In this document: piece after piece, positions 1-9,126 of the stretch | Layout of the letters: each line of letters begins with the position of its first letter | Numbering within the stretch: the first letter of the stretch is position 1 | Source: Thiothrix subterranea | GTDB taxonomy: Bacteria > Pseudomonadota > Gammaproteobacteria > Thiotrichales > Thiotrichaceae | DNA: 64,000 nt | Assembly: GCF_030930995.1 (NCBI RefSeq) | Contig: NZ_CP133217.1 | Span: 1,471,001-1,535,000 of the forward strand | Direction of reading: 5' to 3' | Position numbers and translations under genes: made by a program | Notes under the pieces: model-generated | What the model was told of the DNA's origin: nothing | The model's input: only the letters and a program-made list of their open reading frames with translations | Databases searched by the model: none

Positions 1-1002
1 GATGGGGCGGTGATTGATGAAATTCAGCGTGTCCCCGACTTGCTGTCATGGATTCAAGTATTGGTGGATGAAAAGAATACAGCAGGGCAATTCATCCTCA
101 CCGGTAGCCACCAGTTTGAACTCAGCCGCCACATCTCGCAGTCATTGGCGGGGCGTACTGCCTTGCTGAAATTGTTGCCGCTGTCGATTGCCGAACTGTT
201 ACCAATTGTGGAAACACCAACGCTGGATGATTTCTTGTACCAAGGTGGTTATCCGCGCATTCATGCCCAACAACTAGACCCCGCCGTGGCGTTGGGTGAT
301 TACTTTGAAACCTATGTGCAGCGCGATTTGCGTGAATTGGTACAATTGCGCAACCTCCATCTGTTTGAAAAATTTGTGCGCCTAGTCGCGGGGCGCGTCG
401 GGCAATTGGTGAATATGCAAAGTCTCGCAGCGGATGTCGGCGTATCAGGAAACACCGTGCAAGAATGGCTCACCTTATTGGAAGCTTCCTACATTGTGTT
501 TCGCCTGCCGCCTTGGTTCAGCAATGGCAGCAAACGCCTGATCAAATCGCCCAAGCTCTATTTTTACGACGTGGGGCTTGCCGCCTGGTTAATAGGGATC
601 ACCCAGCCCGCGTATCTACCCACACACCCGCTGCGGGGCAATTTGTTTGAAAACCTCGTGGTGTTGGAAGTGCTGAAAACCCTGCATAACGCAGGTGCAA
701 AACCCAACCTGTCTTTCTACCGCGATGCCAACCACAACGAAGCCGATTTGCTGCTGGAAACCGGCGATAAATTGCAACTGCTCGAAATCAAGTCCGCGCA
801 AACGGTTGCCAGCGATGCCATGCAAGCCGCCACACGGGTAAAAACTGCCTTGGGTGAACGGATTGCCGGTATGACATTGGTGTACGGCGGGGCGGAAGCG
901 CAACGGCGCAGTGCGTTTACGGTATTGCCGTATACGCAGGTGCAGGCGTGGCTGCTACAATCGCTCGTATTGGAAAAACCACCCCTAGGATGCCATTCAT
1001 GA
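1..1002 (+). CDS. ATP-binding protein, AAA_14/DUF4143 family (5'-truncated by window edge)
   Basis: The frame is open from the first base, so the N-terminus with the Walker A loop lies outside the window. The visible part opens with DGAVIDEIQRVP, the Walker B region of this ATPase family, followed by a sensor-like ILTGSHQFEL. A DUF4143 region follows: a winged-helix-like part (VGVSGNTVQEWLTLLEASYIV) and a C-terminal nuclease-like segment with ADLLLE and LEIKSAQ, which resembles a PD-(D/E)xK core. Proteins of this family are often called antitoxin-like or stand-alone ATPases, but the substrate is unknown. The stop overlaps the next gene's ATG as ATGA, which suggests cotranscription. Confidence 0.8.
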   Translation, partial: DGAVIDEIQRVPDLLSWIQVLVDEKNTAGQFILTGSHQFELSRHISQSLAGRTALLKLLPLSIAELLPIVETPTLDDFLYQGGYPRIHAQQLDPAVALGDYFETYVQRDLRELVQLRNLHLFEKFVRLVAGRVGQLVNMQSLAADVGVSGNTVQEWLTLLEASYIVFRLPPWFSNGSKRLIKSPKLYFYDVGLAAWLIGITQPAYLPTHPLRGNLFENLVVLEVLKTLHNAGAKPNLSFYRDANHNEADLLLETGDKLQLLEIKSAQTVASDAMQAATRVKTALGERIAGMTLVYGGAEAQRRSAFTVLPYTQVQAWLLQSLVLEKPPLGCHS

Positions 1003-1535
1003 CCGTTAAAGCCTTTGAAAACCACACCCCAACGCTGCACCCGACCGCCTACGTCGACCCGATGGCGTATGTCAGCGGGCAAACCACCCTAGGCGAAGGT
1101 TCGTCGGTGTGGCCGATGGCGGTAGTGCGCGGCGACATCAACCCCATTCGCATTGGCAACTTGACCAATGTGCAAGACGGCGCGGTGCTGCATGTCACGC
1201 ACGGCGGCCCGTATTCCTCGCCCGACGGTCGCCCGCTGCTGATTGGCGATGAAGTCACGATTGGTCACAAAGCCGTGTTACACGCCTGCACCATCGGCAA
1301 CCGCTGTTTGGTGGGGATGAGCGCTATCGTGCTGGATGGCGCAGTGGTCGAAGACGAGGTAATGATCGGCGCAGGCAGTTTAGTTCCACCGGGTAAACGC
1401 TTGGAAAGCGGCTATTTGTACGTCGGCAATCCGGTCAAACAGTCGCGGGCGCTGACCGAAAAAGAGCGGGCATATTTCAGCTATTCGGCCAATTACTATG
1501 CAAAGTTAGCGCTAAGAACGGCTGCCTCGGAGTGA
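999..1535 (+). CDS. gamma-class carbonic anhydrase / YrdA family hexapeptide-repeat protein
   Basis: This 178-residue protein has the left-handed beta-helix hexapeptide pattern (IGNLTNVQDGAVLHV, IGDEVTIGHKAVLHACTIG, VEDEVMIGAGSLV). The three metal-ligand histidines of the gamma-CA family are recognisable in AVLHVTHGG and IGHKAVLHAC. The family either hydrates CO2 reversibly or is a catalytically silent YrdA-like relative, and sequence alone cannot decide. The start at 999 is preferred over an upstream in-frame start at 948. It makes an ATGA overlap with the preceding ATPase, and homology begins right after it (MTVKAFENHTP). cobU follows 7 nt downstream, so it may share a transcript with the cob genes. 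Confidence 0.88.
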   Translation: MTVKAFENHTPTLHPTAYVDPMAYVSGQTTLGEGSSVWPMAVVRGDINPIRIGNLTNVQDGAVLHVTHGGPYSSPDGRPLLIGDEVTIGHKAVLHACTIGNRCLVGMSAIVLDGAVVEDEVMIGAGSLVPPGKRLESGYLYVGNPVKQSRALTEKERAYFSYSANYYAKLALRTAASE

Positions 1536-1542
1536 AAACAGT

Positions 1543-2076
1543 ATGCAAGCTTTAATTCTCGGCGGTGCACGTTCCGGTAAAAGTCATTATGCCGAAACGT
1601 TAGCGCAACAGTCCGGTCACGAGGTTATTTATATCGCGACTGCGCAAGCGCATGACGCTGAAATGCAAGAACGCATTACCCATCACCGCGCTACTCGCCC
1701 TGCACATTGGCTGACAGTAGAAGAGCCACTAACACTTGCCACCACCCTGCAACATCATGCTGCTTCACACCGCCTGTTGCTGGTGGATTGTCTAACACTG
1801 TGGTTGACCAATTTGCTGTGTTTGGAAGACGAGCAACGTTTGCAAACAGAAACCACCGCATTGTTACAGACCCTCCCGCGTTTGCCGGGGCATACCCTGT
1901 TGGTCAGTAACGAGGTGGGGTTGGGCGTCGTGCCATTGGGCGAATTGACGCGGCGTTACGTTGACAGCGCAGGGCGCTTGCATCAGCAATTAGCCGCACA
2001 ACTGGAAACGGTGGTGTTCATGGTGGCAGGTTTGCCACAGGTATTAAAAGGACATTTCAATGGATTGGCTGAATGA
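1543..2076 (+). CDS. cobU: bifunctional adenosylcobinamide kinase / adenosylcobinamide-phosphate guanylyltransferase
   Basis: CobU phosphorylates adenosylcobinamide and then transfers GMP to give AdoCbi-GDP, the activated corrinoid for nucleotide loop assembly. The P-loop [12 protein letters not shown] is at residues 6-17, and [10 protein letters not shown] carries the histidine that is guanylylated in characterised Cob[15 protein letters not shown] and [12 protein letters not shown] are family landmarks. At 177 residues it has the usual length. It starts 7 nt after the carbonic anhydrase stop, and its end overlaps the start of cobT by 17 nt, so cobU-cobT-cobS form a tight plus-strand unit. 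Confidence 0.96.
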   Translation: MQALILGGARSGKSHYAETLAQQSGHEVIYIATAQAHDAEMQERITHHRATRPAHWLTVEEPLTLATTLQHHAASHRLLLVDCLTLWLTNLLCLEDEQRLQTETTALLQTLPRLPGHTLLVSNEVGLGVVPLGELTRRYVDSAGRLHQQLAAQLETVVFMVAGLPQVLKGHFNGLAE

Positions 2077-3115
2077 ACCCTGCGCGAGCGCGACAGAACA
2101 TTACCGAGAATTTGCTTTACAACGTCAGCAACAACTCACCAAGCCTAGCGGCGCGTTAGGCAGGTTGGAAACGTTGGCAGTGACATTGGCAGCGCTGCAA
2201 GGCCGTGAAGACCCCCGTGCCGATAGGGTTCACATCAGTATTTTTGCCGCCGACCACGGTGTGACGGAAGAGGGCGTATCCGCCTTCCCGCAAGCGGTGA
2301 CTGGGCAAATGGTGCACAATTTTCTCAACGGTGGTGCCGCTATCAGCGTACTGGCACGAGAGCTGGGTGCAACGCTGGAAATCATCGACGTCGGTGTCAA
2401 AGACCCGCTAAACCATGCAGGGCTGATCAGTCAACGTGCCGGTGCGGGTACGGCAAACAGTGCGCAAGCCCCCGCGATGACCCACAGCCAGCTCAATCTT
2501 GCACTGCAAGCAGGCTACGCCGCTGCCGAACGCGCCTATGCGAATAAAGCACACCTGTTTATTGGTGGTGAAATGGGCATCGGCAATACCACCGCCGCGA
2601 CCGCGTTGTATTGTGCCTTGCTGGATGTTGCACCAAGCGTCGCCACCGGCGCAGGCACAGGGCTTGATGCTGCCGGTATTGCGCATAAAGTGAATGTTAT
2701 TCAACGCATTCTTGATGTGCATCGCCATCACCTGAATGCGCCGTTGGAGGCATTGCGTTGCGTCGGTGGGTTTGAAATTGCCGCATTGGTCGGGGCGTAT
2801 TGGCGGGCGGCTCAACGGGGCATTCCCATTGTGGTGGATGGTTTTATCAGCACCGCCGCCGCATTGGTGGCAGTGCAACAGCAGCCGAATGTGCAGCAAT
2901 GGTTATTGCTCAGTCATGCGTCTGCCGAACCGGGGCATGTGTTGGCAACCGATTTTCTAGGTTTGCAGCCGTTGTTGGATTTGCAAATGCGGTTGGGGGA
3001 GGGCAGTGGCGCGGCGCTGGCTGTGCCGTTGTTGCGCATGGCGTGCGCTTTACATAACCGCATGGCAACGTTTGCTGAAGCAGCGGTGGCGGGTGAAACG
3101 GCAGCGCGATTGTGA
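2060..3115 (+). CDS. cobT: nicotinate-nucleotide--dimethylbenzimidazole phosphoribosyltransferase
   Basis: CobT makes alpha-ribazole 5'-phosphate from 5,6-dimethylbenzimidazole and nicotinate mononucleotide. The protein has 351 residues, close to the usual 350-360. Landmarks are [11 protein letters not shown] near the N-terminus, [34 protein letters not shown], and near the C-terminus [15 protein letters not shown], whose glutamate is the catalytic base of the family. Its product joins AdoCbi-GDP from CobU in the reaction run by CobS just downstream. DMB could be supplied by BluB, encoded in the convergent operon at 7244-7894. Confidence 0.96.
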   Translation: MDWLNEPCASATEHYREFALQRQQQLTKPSGALGRLETLAVTLAALQGREDPRADRVHISIFAADHGVTEEGVSAFPQAVTGQMVHNFLNGGAAISVLARELGATLEIIDVGVKDPLNHAGLISQRAGAGTANSAQAPAMTHSQLNLALQAGYAAAERAYANKAHLFIGGEMGIGNTTAATALYCALLDVAPSVATGAGTGLDAAGIAHKVNVIQRILDVHRHHLNAPLEALRCVGGFEIAALVGAYWRAAQRGIPIVVDGFISTAAALVAVQQQPNVQQWLLLSHASAEPGHVLATDFLGLQPLLDLQMRLGEGSGAALAVPLLRMACALHNRMATFAEAAVAGETAARL

Positions 3116-3855
3116 TGCATAATATACCCCGCTATTTTTTCCTTGCGCTGTCATTTCTGACCCGTATTCCAGTGCCGGATCTGGGTAAGCTGGAAGTAGT
3201 GGATTTTGGGCGGGCAGCTTTATTTTATCCATTGGTGGGCTTGCTGATTGGTGCTTTGTTGTGCCTCCCGCTGGTATTGTTTCCACACGCACCGGCGGTA
3301 TTGCTGGCAGCAATAGTGACCGTGTTATGGGCGGCTATTACGGGTGGGCTGCATCTGGATGGGCTGGCAGACAGTGCCGATGCGTGGCTTGGCGGTTTCG
3401 GCGATGTGGAAAAGACGCACCGCATTCTCAAAGACCCGCTGATCGGTGCGGCGGGTGCAATCGCGCTGGTCGGGTTGTTATTGCTGAAATTCGCCGCGCT
3501 GGTGGTGATCCTTGAAAACAGTGTGTGGTGGGTGGTCTTGCTGACTCCGGTATTGGGGCGGGCGCTGGTATTGTTACTGTTTCTGACGACACCTTACGTG
3601 CGAGAGGGCGGCTTAGCCAGTGCAGTCACCGCGCATTTACCGCGTACCATGGCGTGGTGGCTCACACTGGCAACGTTGCTGCTGGTGGCACTGGTTTCCT
3701 TGCACGGTTTGGGGGCGGTACTGCTGGGATTTTGGTTGTTGCGGCGGATGATGGTACAGCGCTTGCGAGGTTGTACCGGTGATACCGCCGGTGCAACACT
3801 GGAAAGTGGTGAAATGTTGTGGCTGCTGGGGGTGGCATTGGGCTTGCCAGCGTAA
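3115..3855 (+). CDS. cobS: adenosylcobinamide-GDP ribazoletransferase (cobalamin synthase)
   Basis: CobS is the integral membrane enzyme that joins AdoCbi-GDP and alpha-ribazole(-P) to form cobalamin(-P). The protein has about 246 residues and several hydrophobic helices. Family signatures are FLTRIPVP near the N-terminus and GGLHLDGLADSADAWLGG, whose acidic residues bind the metal, followed by KTHRILKDPLIGAAGAIAL. The ATG at 3115 shares one base with the cobT stop (TGATG). A GTG one codon earlier (3112) is also possible. The gene converges with cobQ, with only 5 nt between stops and no visible terminator. Confidence 0.94.
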   Translation: MHNIPRYFFLALSFLTRIPVPDLGKLEVVDFGRAALFYPLVGLLIGALLCLPLVLFPHAPAVLLAAIVTVLWAAITGGLHLDGLADSADAWLGGFGDVEKTHRILKDPLIGAAGAIALVGLLLLKFAALVVILENSVWWVVLLTPVLGRALVLLLFLTTPYVREGGLASAVTAHLPRTMAWWLTLATLLLVALVSLHGLGAVLLGFWLLRRMMVQRLRGCTGDTAGATLESGEMLWLLGVALGLPA

Positions 3856-3860
3856 GGTGG

Positions 3861-5375
3861 CTATGGCGCTTGGAGCAGTGCCATCACAACCGGCATATTC
3901 AAGTGTGTTTCCAGTGTATCCGCCAGCCGTTCGAGTTGTTGTTCGCGCACCGCATTGATGTCGAATGTGTCTGCCTCGCGTAAACCTGACCATTCCAACA
4001 ATGCTTGCAATGCTTCCGGCGCGTCAAATAGCCCGTGCAAATACGTCGCTAATATCTGCCCATCGGCAGAGATTGCGCCATCCGGTTGTCCATCCAAATA
4101 TACCGCTGGCGCTTCCAACGCTTTACCTGTGCTAATGCCGCAGTGGATTTCATAGCCGTGAAGAAAATCCTCCCCTAACCCCGCCCAGCCGCTACTCGCG
4201 GCGCTTGCGCCCTTTTGCAAAGGAGGTGCAAGAGTGCCTCTGCGGTTAGTGAGTTGTTTTTCGGGGTGCAGGGTCGTTTCCAATTCAAGTAAACCCAGCC
4301 CCGCATAACTACGCGGTTCCCCCTCCATCCCGTGCGGATCGTGAATCGCCGCCCCCAACATCTGCAAACCGCCACAAATCCCGATCACCTTCCCGCCGTA
4401 ACGCAAATGCCGCTGAATCGCCGCCTCCCAGCCTTGCGAGCGCAACCACGCCAAATCAAATCCAACATTCTTACTCCCCGGCAAAATCAGCAAATCCGCC
4501 GCCGGAATACTTTCCAAGTGCCCCACATACTGAAAATCCACCTGCGGATGCAAGCGCAACGGCTCAAAATCCGTATGGTTACTGATATGCGGAAGGCTAG
4601 GCACAACGACTCTTAGCTCCCTGCCCCCCTTGCGGGGGAAGGGCTGGGGATGGGGGGTTTCCGGCACAGCATCCTCCGCATCCAAATGCAGCCCATGCAA
4701 ATACGGCAACACCCCCAACACCGGCTTACCCGTATACGCCTCCAACCAATCCAACCCGCCCTGCAATAACGCAATATCGCCACGAAACCGATTGATCACA
4801 AAGCCTTTCACCCGCGCTTGTTCCGTTGCCGACAACAACGCCAACGTCCCCACCAAATGCGCAAACACCCCACCTTTGTCGATGTCCGCAATCAAAATCA
4901 CCGGACAATCCGCCCGTTCCGCAAAGCCCATATTGGCAATATCGCCTTCGCGCAAATTGATTTCCGCCGGGCTGCCCGCGCCTTCCACCATGACGTAGGT
5001 ATATGCCGCACACAGCCGCGCATAAGAATCGAACACCGCCGCCGCTGCCTTGGGTTTGTAGCTGTGGTAATCGAGGGCTTCGAGATTGCCGATGGAATGC
5101 CCTTGCAGGATAACTTGCGCCCCCGTGTCGGTATTCGGCTTGAGCAGCACGGGATTCATGTGGACACTGGGGACAACGCCCGCCGCCTGTGCTTGCAAGG
5201 CTTGCGCCCGCCCAATTTCGCCGCCATCGGGGGTAACGGCGCTATTCAATGCCATGTTCTGCGGTTTGAACGGCACGACGGATAAGCCGCGCCGTTTGAA
5301 AACGCGGCACAGCCCCGCGACTAATGTGCTTTTGCCCGCATCCGAGGTACAGCCTTGCACCATCAAGGTTGGCAT
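3861..5375 (-). CDS. cobQ: cobyric acid synthase
   Basis: CobQ amidates adenosylcobyrinate a,c-diamide at four side chains using glutamine and ATP. The N-terminal dethiobiotin-synthetase-like ATPase has the P-loop [15 protein letters not shown], and the C-terminal class I glutamine amidotransferase has the nucleophile region [11 protein letters not shown] and a late YLHGLFD histidine. Two stretches look foreign to the family: [14 protein letters not shown] between the domains (about 4612-4665) and [21 protein letters not shown] (about 4162-4240). Both are in frame and repeat-like in DNA, so the enzyme probably tolerates them as surface loops. It is the last gene of the riboswitch operon, overlapping cobD by 13 nt. 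Confidence 0.94.
   Translation of the reverse strand: MPTLMVQGCTSDAGKSTLVAGLCRVFKRRGLSVVPFKPQNMALNSAVTPDGGEIGRAQALQAQAAGVVPSVHMNPVLLKPNTDTGAQVILQGHSIGNLEALDYHSYKPKAAAAVFDSYARLCAAYTYVMVEGAGSPAEINLREGDIANMGFAERADCPVILIADIDKGGVFAHLVGTLALLSATEQARVKGFVINRFRGDIALLQGGLDWLEAYTGKPVLGVLPYLHGLHLDAEDAVPETPHPQPFPRKGGRELRVVVPSLPHISNHTDFEPLRLHPQVDFQYVGHLESIPAADLLILPGSKNVGFDLAWLRSQGWEAAIQRHLRYGGKVIGICGGLQMLGAAIHDPHGMEGEPRSYAGLGLLELETTLHPEKQLTNRRGTLAPPLQKGASAASSGWAGLGEDFLHGYEIHCGISTGKALEAPAVYLDGQPDGAISADGQILATYLHGLFDAPEALQALLEWSGLREADTFDINAVREQQLERLADTLETHLNMPVVMALLQAP
4162..4240 (-). repeat. in-frame repeat-like insert in cobQ (C-terminal half)
   Basis: Within cobQ, between LTNRRGTL and LHGYEIH, the coding strand holds a stretch read as [21 protein letters not shown]. 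In CobQ proteins these flanks normally lie close together, so the segment looks inserted. It is rich in runs of C and G plus the motif CCTCCTTTTGCAAAAGGG. That the DNA is a genome-wide repeat is inference, since only one copy of this type lies in the window. Confidence 0.5.
4612..4665 (-). repeat. in-frame palindromic repeat insert in cobQ (interdomain)
   Basis: The plus strand reads CCCCC-TTGC-GGGGG (4625-4639) followed by AAGGGCTGGGGATGGGG. In the cobQ frame it encodes [14 protein letters not shown] between the ATPase and amidotransferase domains. C-rich intragenic repeats that give PHPxPLPR-like peptides are common in proteobacterial genomes. The palindromic core and the family-atypical peptide are visible here, while repeat status elsewhere in the genome is inferred. 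Confidence 0.55.
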
Positions 5376-6370
5376 GATTGAATTCCTTGTTCCAGACGTA
5401 ACCAGTCTTGTTCCGTAGCAGGCAAGCCGAAGCGTAACGCCGCAGGCTCGGTGAATAAACGGGTGAGGATTCCCTGCGCTGCCAAGGCTTGATGAATGTC
5501 GGCGACGTGAGGCGAGGGCAGATAGCTAAACAATGGTGTACTTTGCACCGCATCACCGTAATAACGTTGCAATAAGGTGTGTAAACGTTCACCCGCCTGC
5601 ACCAACCGGGAACGCTGTTGCTGCTGCCACGCCTGATCCGCCAATGCTTGTTGCCCTGCCCAACGCGCCGGATGGCTCACCGACCAATCACCCTGCAAAG
5701 CAGCGATAGCCTGCAAAAGCGGGATTTCCGCCCAGACAAAGCCTAAACGCACGCCTGCCAAGCCGAAAAATTTACCCACCGAACGCAATACCACCAGCCC
5801 TGCCTGCGGCTCATGGGTAATCAGGCTTTGCGTCGGGGTAACATCCATGAACGCCTCATCCACCACCAAACAGCCACCGTATTGCAGCAAGGTTTGCTGC
5901 CAGTGGCGTAAGGTTTCCGCTGAATAACACTGCGCGGTCGGGTTGGTTGGGTTGACCACCACTAGCACATCCAGCGTAGGCATCACTGCTGCTACTTGCG
6001 TCGGGTTTAACGCTTGTACAGTGTGACCTTGTGCCGACCATGCGTGCTGATGGCTGTGGTAGGCAGGGCTGATAATCCCGACGCGGCGGTTGGAGGGAAA
6101 GCATTGTGGCAACAGCTTGATCGCTTCCTGAGAACCGCTGACGGGTAACACACAGGAGCTACCGTAATAATCGGCGGCAACGCTTGCCAGCCCATCATCG
6201 CTTTCCGGCAAACGTTGCCAGCACGCGGATGGAACAGGCGGCAAAGGATAAGCCCACGGGCTAATGCCAGTGGACACATCCAGCCAATCCGCCAAGGGAA
6301 TGCCAAATGTTTGGCTGAAACGCCTTAATTGCCCACCGTGATTATGCGAAGAAAACACTAATGCCTCCAA
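5363..6370 (-). CDS. cobD: L-threonine-O-3-phosphate decarboxylase (aminotransferase-fold, PLP)
   Basis: This fold-type I PLP enzyme produces (R)-1-amino-2-propanol phosphate, the linker CbiB attaches to cobyric acid. Some nomenclatures call it cobC. The N-terminus [32 protein letters not shown] is typical, and [17 protein letters not shown] contains the Schiff-base lysine. [10 protein letters not shown] and VVDEAFMDV are the expected PLP-site motifs. At 335 residues it has normal length. It overlaps cbiB upstream by 29 nt and cobQ downstream by 13 nt, consistent with translational coupling in the riboswitch operon. Confidence 0.92.
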   Translation of the reverse strand: MEALVFSSHNHGGQLRRFSQTFGIPLADWLDVSTGISPWAYPLPPVPSACWQRLPESDDGLASVAADYYGSSCVLPVSGSQEAIKLLPQCFPSNRRVGIISPAYHSHQHAWSAQGHTVQALNPTQVAAVMPTLDVLVVVNPTNPTAQCYSAETLRHWQQTLLQYGGCLVVDEAFMDVTPTQSLITHEPQAGLVVLRSVGKFFGLAGVRLGFVWAEIPLLQAIAALQGDWSVSHPARWAGQQALADQAWQQQQRSRLVQAGERLHTLLQRYYGDAVQSTPLFSYLPSPHVADIHQALAAQGILTRLFTEPAALRFGLPATEQDWLRLEQGIQSCQP

Positions 6371-7247
6371 TGATCAAGGTGATACCCGCCCACAGATACA
6401 CACCCCGATCCAGCAAGCGGATCGCACTGGTAATCGCGGTTGCGTCCGGTATTGACCCCGCACCGAGCGGCGGGCGAGCTTTGGTTTGCCCCGCATACAC
6501 CGCATCGCCGCCGAGCTGCACTTGCAACGCACCCGCGCCCGCAGCCATGACCACTCCGGCATTGGGGCTGTACCAACGACTGCCTTGGGTACGCCACGCC
6601 AGCATCGCAGCAACAAAATTCCCACATAGCGCATACGTCAACGCCGTCAAGCGTGCCGGAATCCAGTTCAACACATCATCCACTCGCGCTGCCCACTTGC
6701 CGAACCGCTCAAACCGTTCACTGCGATAACCCCACATCGCATCCAGCGTGTTACTCAAACGGTACAGCACCACCGCAGGCGCACCACCGATCATCAGCCA
6801 GAATAAGGGGGCAAACACCGCATCGCTGCCATTTTCCAGCACCGATTCGATGCAGGCACGGCTTACTGCTGTTTCATCCAGTTGGGAAGTATCGCGGCTG
6901 ACCAGCCAACCGACTTTTTGGCGGGCTTGCGGTAAATCATCCGCCAGCAGTGCTTGTTGCACCCACTGGGCGTGTTGGCGCAGGCTTTGCCAGCCAATCG
7001 CGAGCCAACCACCGAGAATACCCATCCAAACACCGCCGAGCAGGGTATCCAGCCACCAAACGGCAATGCTGAAAGGCAACACAGCCAAACACCACGCCAG
7101 TATGCCGTAGTGAATGCTGCGGTTATTGAGATGGGATTCCAGCCAATCCGCCAACTTGCCAAAGCCGACCAGCGGGTGAAAGCGCGGGGGTTCGCCTAAC
7201 AGCCGATCCAACAGCAGGGCGGGGACAAGGGTTAGGGCTGAAATCAT
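6342..7247 (-). CDS. cbiB: adenosylcobinamide-phosphate synthase
   Basis: CbiB (called CobD in Pseudomonas nomenclature) is a membrane enzyme that joins cobyric acid to aminopropanol phosphate to give adenosylcobinamide phosphate. The N-terminus ALLLDRLLGEPPRFHPLVGFGKL is the family hallmark, and VSRDTSQLDETAVSRACIESVLENGSD and NTLDAMWGYRSERFERFGKWAARVDD are strongly conserved. Multiple hydrophobic segments end with a C-terminal membrane helix. It has 301 residues, the usual size. The ATG overlaps the bluB stop (ATGA), and the gene runs into cobD. Confidence 0.95.
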   Translation of the reverse strand: MISALTLVPALLLDRLLGEPPRFHPLVGFGKLADWLESHLNNRSIHYGILAWCLAVLPFSIAVWWLDTLLGGVWMGILGGWLAIGWQSLRQHAQWVQQALLADDLPQARQKVGWLVSRDTSQLDETAVSRACIESVLENGSDAVFAPLFWLMIGGAPAVVLYRLSNTLDAMWGYRSERFERFGKWAARVDDVLNWIPARLTALTYALCGNFVAAMLAWRTQGSRWYSPNAGVVMAAGAGALQVQLGGDAVYAGQTKARPPLGAGSIPDATAITSAIRLLDRGVYLWAGITLIIGGISVFFA

Positions 7248-7894
7248 GTAAAAAATCCATCATCCAACGTCCGCCCCTGCCGCCAGCCTTCCAATTCCAG
7301 CATAGGGGCAGAATAAAAAGCCTCCACCTGCCCAATACACAAAATGGCAATCGGCTGACTGCCCGCAGGTAAAGCCAGCCATTCAGCCAATGCCAGCGGA
7401 TCAAACATCGACACCCAGCCCATTCCTAAATTTTCAGCACGAGTCGCTAACCACAAGTTTTGAATGGCACACGCGACTGAACATAACGCCATTGCTTGCG
7501 GCATCGTGCGCCGCCCAAACAGCGTACCGTCGTCTGGCGCAACGCTTACCACCCACAGTTCAGCACAATCGCGGATACCTTCCACTTTGAGGCGTAAGAA
7601 TTCTTCACCTCGTTCTCCCAACGCATTCGCCGTAACCGCCCGTTCTGCCATCACCAACGCAGCAATCCCCTCACGTTGCTGGATAGTGCGGATACGTTGG
7701 AAACGCCACGGCTGCATCAGCCCCACCGACGGGGCTTGATGGGTAGCTTGCAGTAATCGCGTAATGGTCGCGTCATCAATACGGGTGTTTGGGGTGAAGT
7801 GCCGCATATCGCGCCGTGCGGCGATAACGCGGTAAAGGGTATCGCGTTCTTCCGCTGAGAAATGCGGCACATTAGGTGTAGAAAGCTCGCTCAT
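7244..7894 (-). CDS. bluB: 5,6-dimethylbenzimidazole synthase
   Basis: BluB breaks down reduced FMN with O2 to make 5,6-dimethylbenzimidazole, the lower ligand of B12. The 216-residue protein is a nitroreductase-fold flavoprotein. Typical signatures are VIAARRDMRHF near the N-terminus, ATHQAPSVGLMQPWRF, and ARAENLGMGWVSMFDP toward the C-terminus, with PIAILCIGQVEAFYSAPMLELEGWR at the end. Its presence implies aerobic DMB synthesis feeding CobT. It overlaps its neighbours on both sides by 4 nt (ATGA). Confidence 0.94.
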   Translation of the reverse strand: MSELSTPNVPHFSAEERDTLYRVIAARRDMRHFTPNTRIDDATITRLLQATHQAPSVGLMQPWRFQRIRTIQQREGIAALVMAERAVTANALGERGEEFLRLKVEGIRDCAELWVVSVAPDDGTLFGRRTMPQAMALCSVACAIQNLWLATRAENLGMGWVSMFDPLALAEWLALPAGSQPIAILCIGQVEAFYSAPMLELEGWRQGRTLDDGFFT

Positions 7895-8544
7895 GTTGCC
7901 AGCGTGAAATCAAGGAAGGTGTAGTTATATTCGCCAGTGAAACTGCCCAATGCCTGTATTTTCAGTGGGTATGAAAACAACGGCCCATCGGTCACAAAAG
8001 TATGGAATTCGCCGCCTTCACCGCAAACATCCACACCCATAGCCTCCAATTCCTGTATGGCAGCAACATCCAGCTTGCGCCCTAACCAGCTTTCATCCAA
8101 CACGCACTGCTTGACAGCAATGATGTGCGTGGTGAAACCAACAGCATGAAATTCCGCCAGTAGTGCCGAGTGTGCGTCTTCCCACAACGGAAATAGCACA
8201 GCTAGACCCACCTCTTCGCCCACCTGTTCCAGCCATTCGCGGTGTGCCTGAAGGTCAATGTCCCCCGAAATCAGAGCTTCAGCCCCTTGCTGTTTGGCTT
8301 CGCTCAAGGCTTGTACGTACACTGGGCGATACCCTTCCCACGTCACCGACGGCGTGATCAAAGGCAAGCCCATTGCCGCCGCCTGTTGCTGCAATACTTT
8401 TGGACGTAGGGCATGAGCGCGGGTGCGCAAACCATCCGCTTCCAGCATGGTCAGCAATGCTTGCGGCTGATGCCCTGCCTGCATCGCGCGATACAAGGCG
8501 AGGCAAGCATCCTTGCCCCCGCTCCATGAACTGATCAGTTTCAT
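7891..8544 (-). CDS. Dph6-like / diphthine-ammonia ligase family ATP-binding protein
   Basis: The 217-residue protein has the PP-loop ATP-pyrophosphatase motif SSWSGGKDACLALYRA at residues 6-21, and GDIDLQAHREWLEQV plus CGEGGEFHTFVTDGPLF in the C-terminal half. These are hallmarks of the PF01902 family, whose eukaryotic and archaeal members amidate diphthine on EF2. Bacteria lack diphthamide, so the substrate here is unknown. The gene sits between btuM and bluB in a riboswitch operon, which points to a corrinoid-related or salvage role (inference). Its stop lies close behind the btuM reading frame, and its ATGA overlap with bluB supports coupling. Confidence 0.85.
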   Translation of the reverse strand: MKLISSWSGGKDACLALYRAMQAGHQPQALLTMLEADGLRTRAHALRPKVLQQQAAAMGLPLITPSVTWEGYRPVYVQALSEAKQQGAEALISGDIDLQAHREWLEQVGEEVGLAVLFPLWEDAHSALLAEFHAVGFTTHIIAVKQCVLDESWLGRKLDVAAIQELEAMGVDVCGEGGEFHTFVTDGPLFSYPLKIQALGSFTGEYNYTFLDFTLAT

Positions 8545-8545
8545 G

Positions 8546-9109
8546 TTACTTGCCGTGCGCCAATGAGCGGTTCACCATCGACACAGCAACGTGTACGAAT
8601 GTGCCAACCGTGACATACAGACCGGTGACATACAAACCGTGCGGTGCGTATTTCATTAAGCGTTTGCCCAATTCCACCACACTGAATTCAGCAAATTTGC
8701 CAGAGAAGGCATAGAAACTGCCACTGGAAATGAGTTCCGACACTGCAAAGCCAACCACGACCGCCAACACCAGTTTGCCCAAGGTTGCCAGCGTTTCACC
8801 TTGATAATGCCCAGCCAACCAACGCCCTGCTATAAACAGCGCCCCATACGCGGGAACAAGTGCCACATACGCCTGCGACACACAGAAATCGCTGACGCCA
8901 AACTTCGTAATACCCACGTAATCAATGGCGACGGCTACCGCCATGAATACCCCGAATGCCAGTACATTGCGCAGGTAAAACCCAGCAAGAAAAAATACCG
9001 CCCACGACGCATCCAGCAAGTGATCCGTTATATGAGCGCGGGTAACAAGCATTGCCAGCAGCAGAATGCTACCAACCAGCCATTGGTTTTTGGAAGAAAG
9101 TGTGAACAT
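8546..9109 (-). CDS. btuM: BtuM-like vitamin B12 transporter (solitary ECF S-component family)
   Basis: This small polytopic membrane protein (187 residues from the chosen start, about six hydrophobic segments) lies directly after btuB. The segment DFCVSQAYVALVPAYG places a cysteine at residue 76. In characterised BtuM (Thiobacillus denitrificans) a conserved cysteine near residue 80 coordinates cobalt and removes cyanide from cyanocobalamin, so position and context match. The start at 9109 is chosen because AAGGAG lies 7 nt upstream of it. An ATG at 9127, overlapping the btuB stop, lacks such a site and would give six extra residues. Its family assignment rests on motif, size and operon, not on a search. 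Confidence 0.75.
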   Translation of the reverse strand: MFTLSSKNQWLVGSILLLAMLVTRAHITDHLLDASWAVFFLAGFYLRNVLAFGVFMAVAVAIDYVGITKFGVSDFCVSQAYVALVPAYGALFIAGRWLAGHYQGETLATLGKLVLAVVVGFAVSELISSGSFYAFSGKFAEFSVVELGKRLMKYAPHGLYVTGLYVTVGTFVHVAVSMVNRSLAHGK

Positions 9110-9126
9110 GTCGAATCTCCTTAACA

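Noticed and set aside
948..998. upstream extension of the carbonic anhydrase
   Set aside because: It overlaps the preceding ATPase coding sequence and the added residues have no family match.
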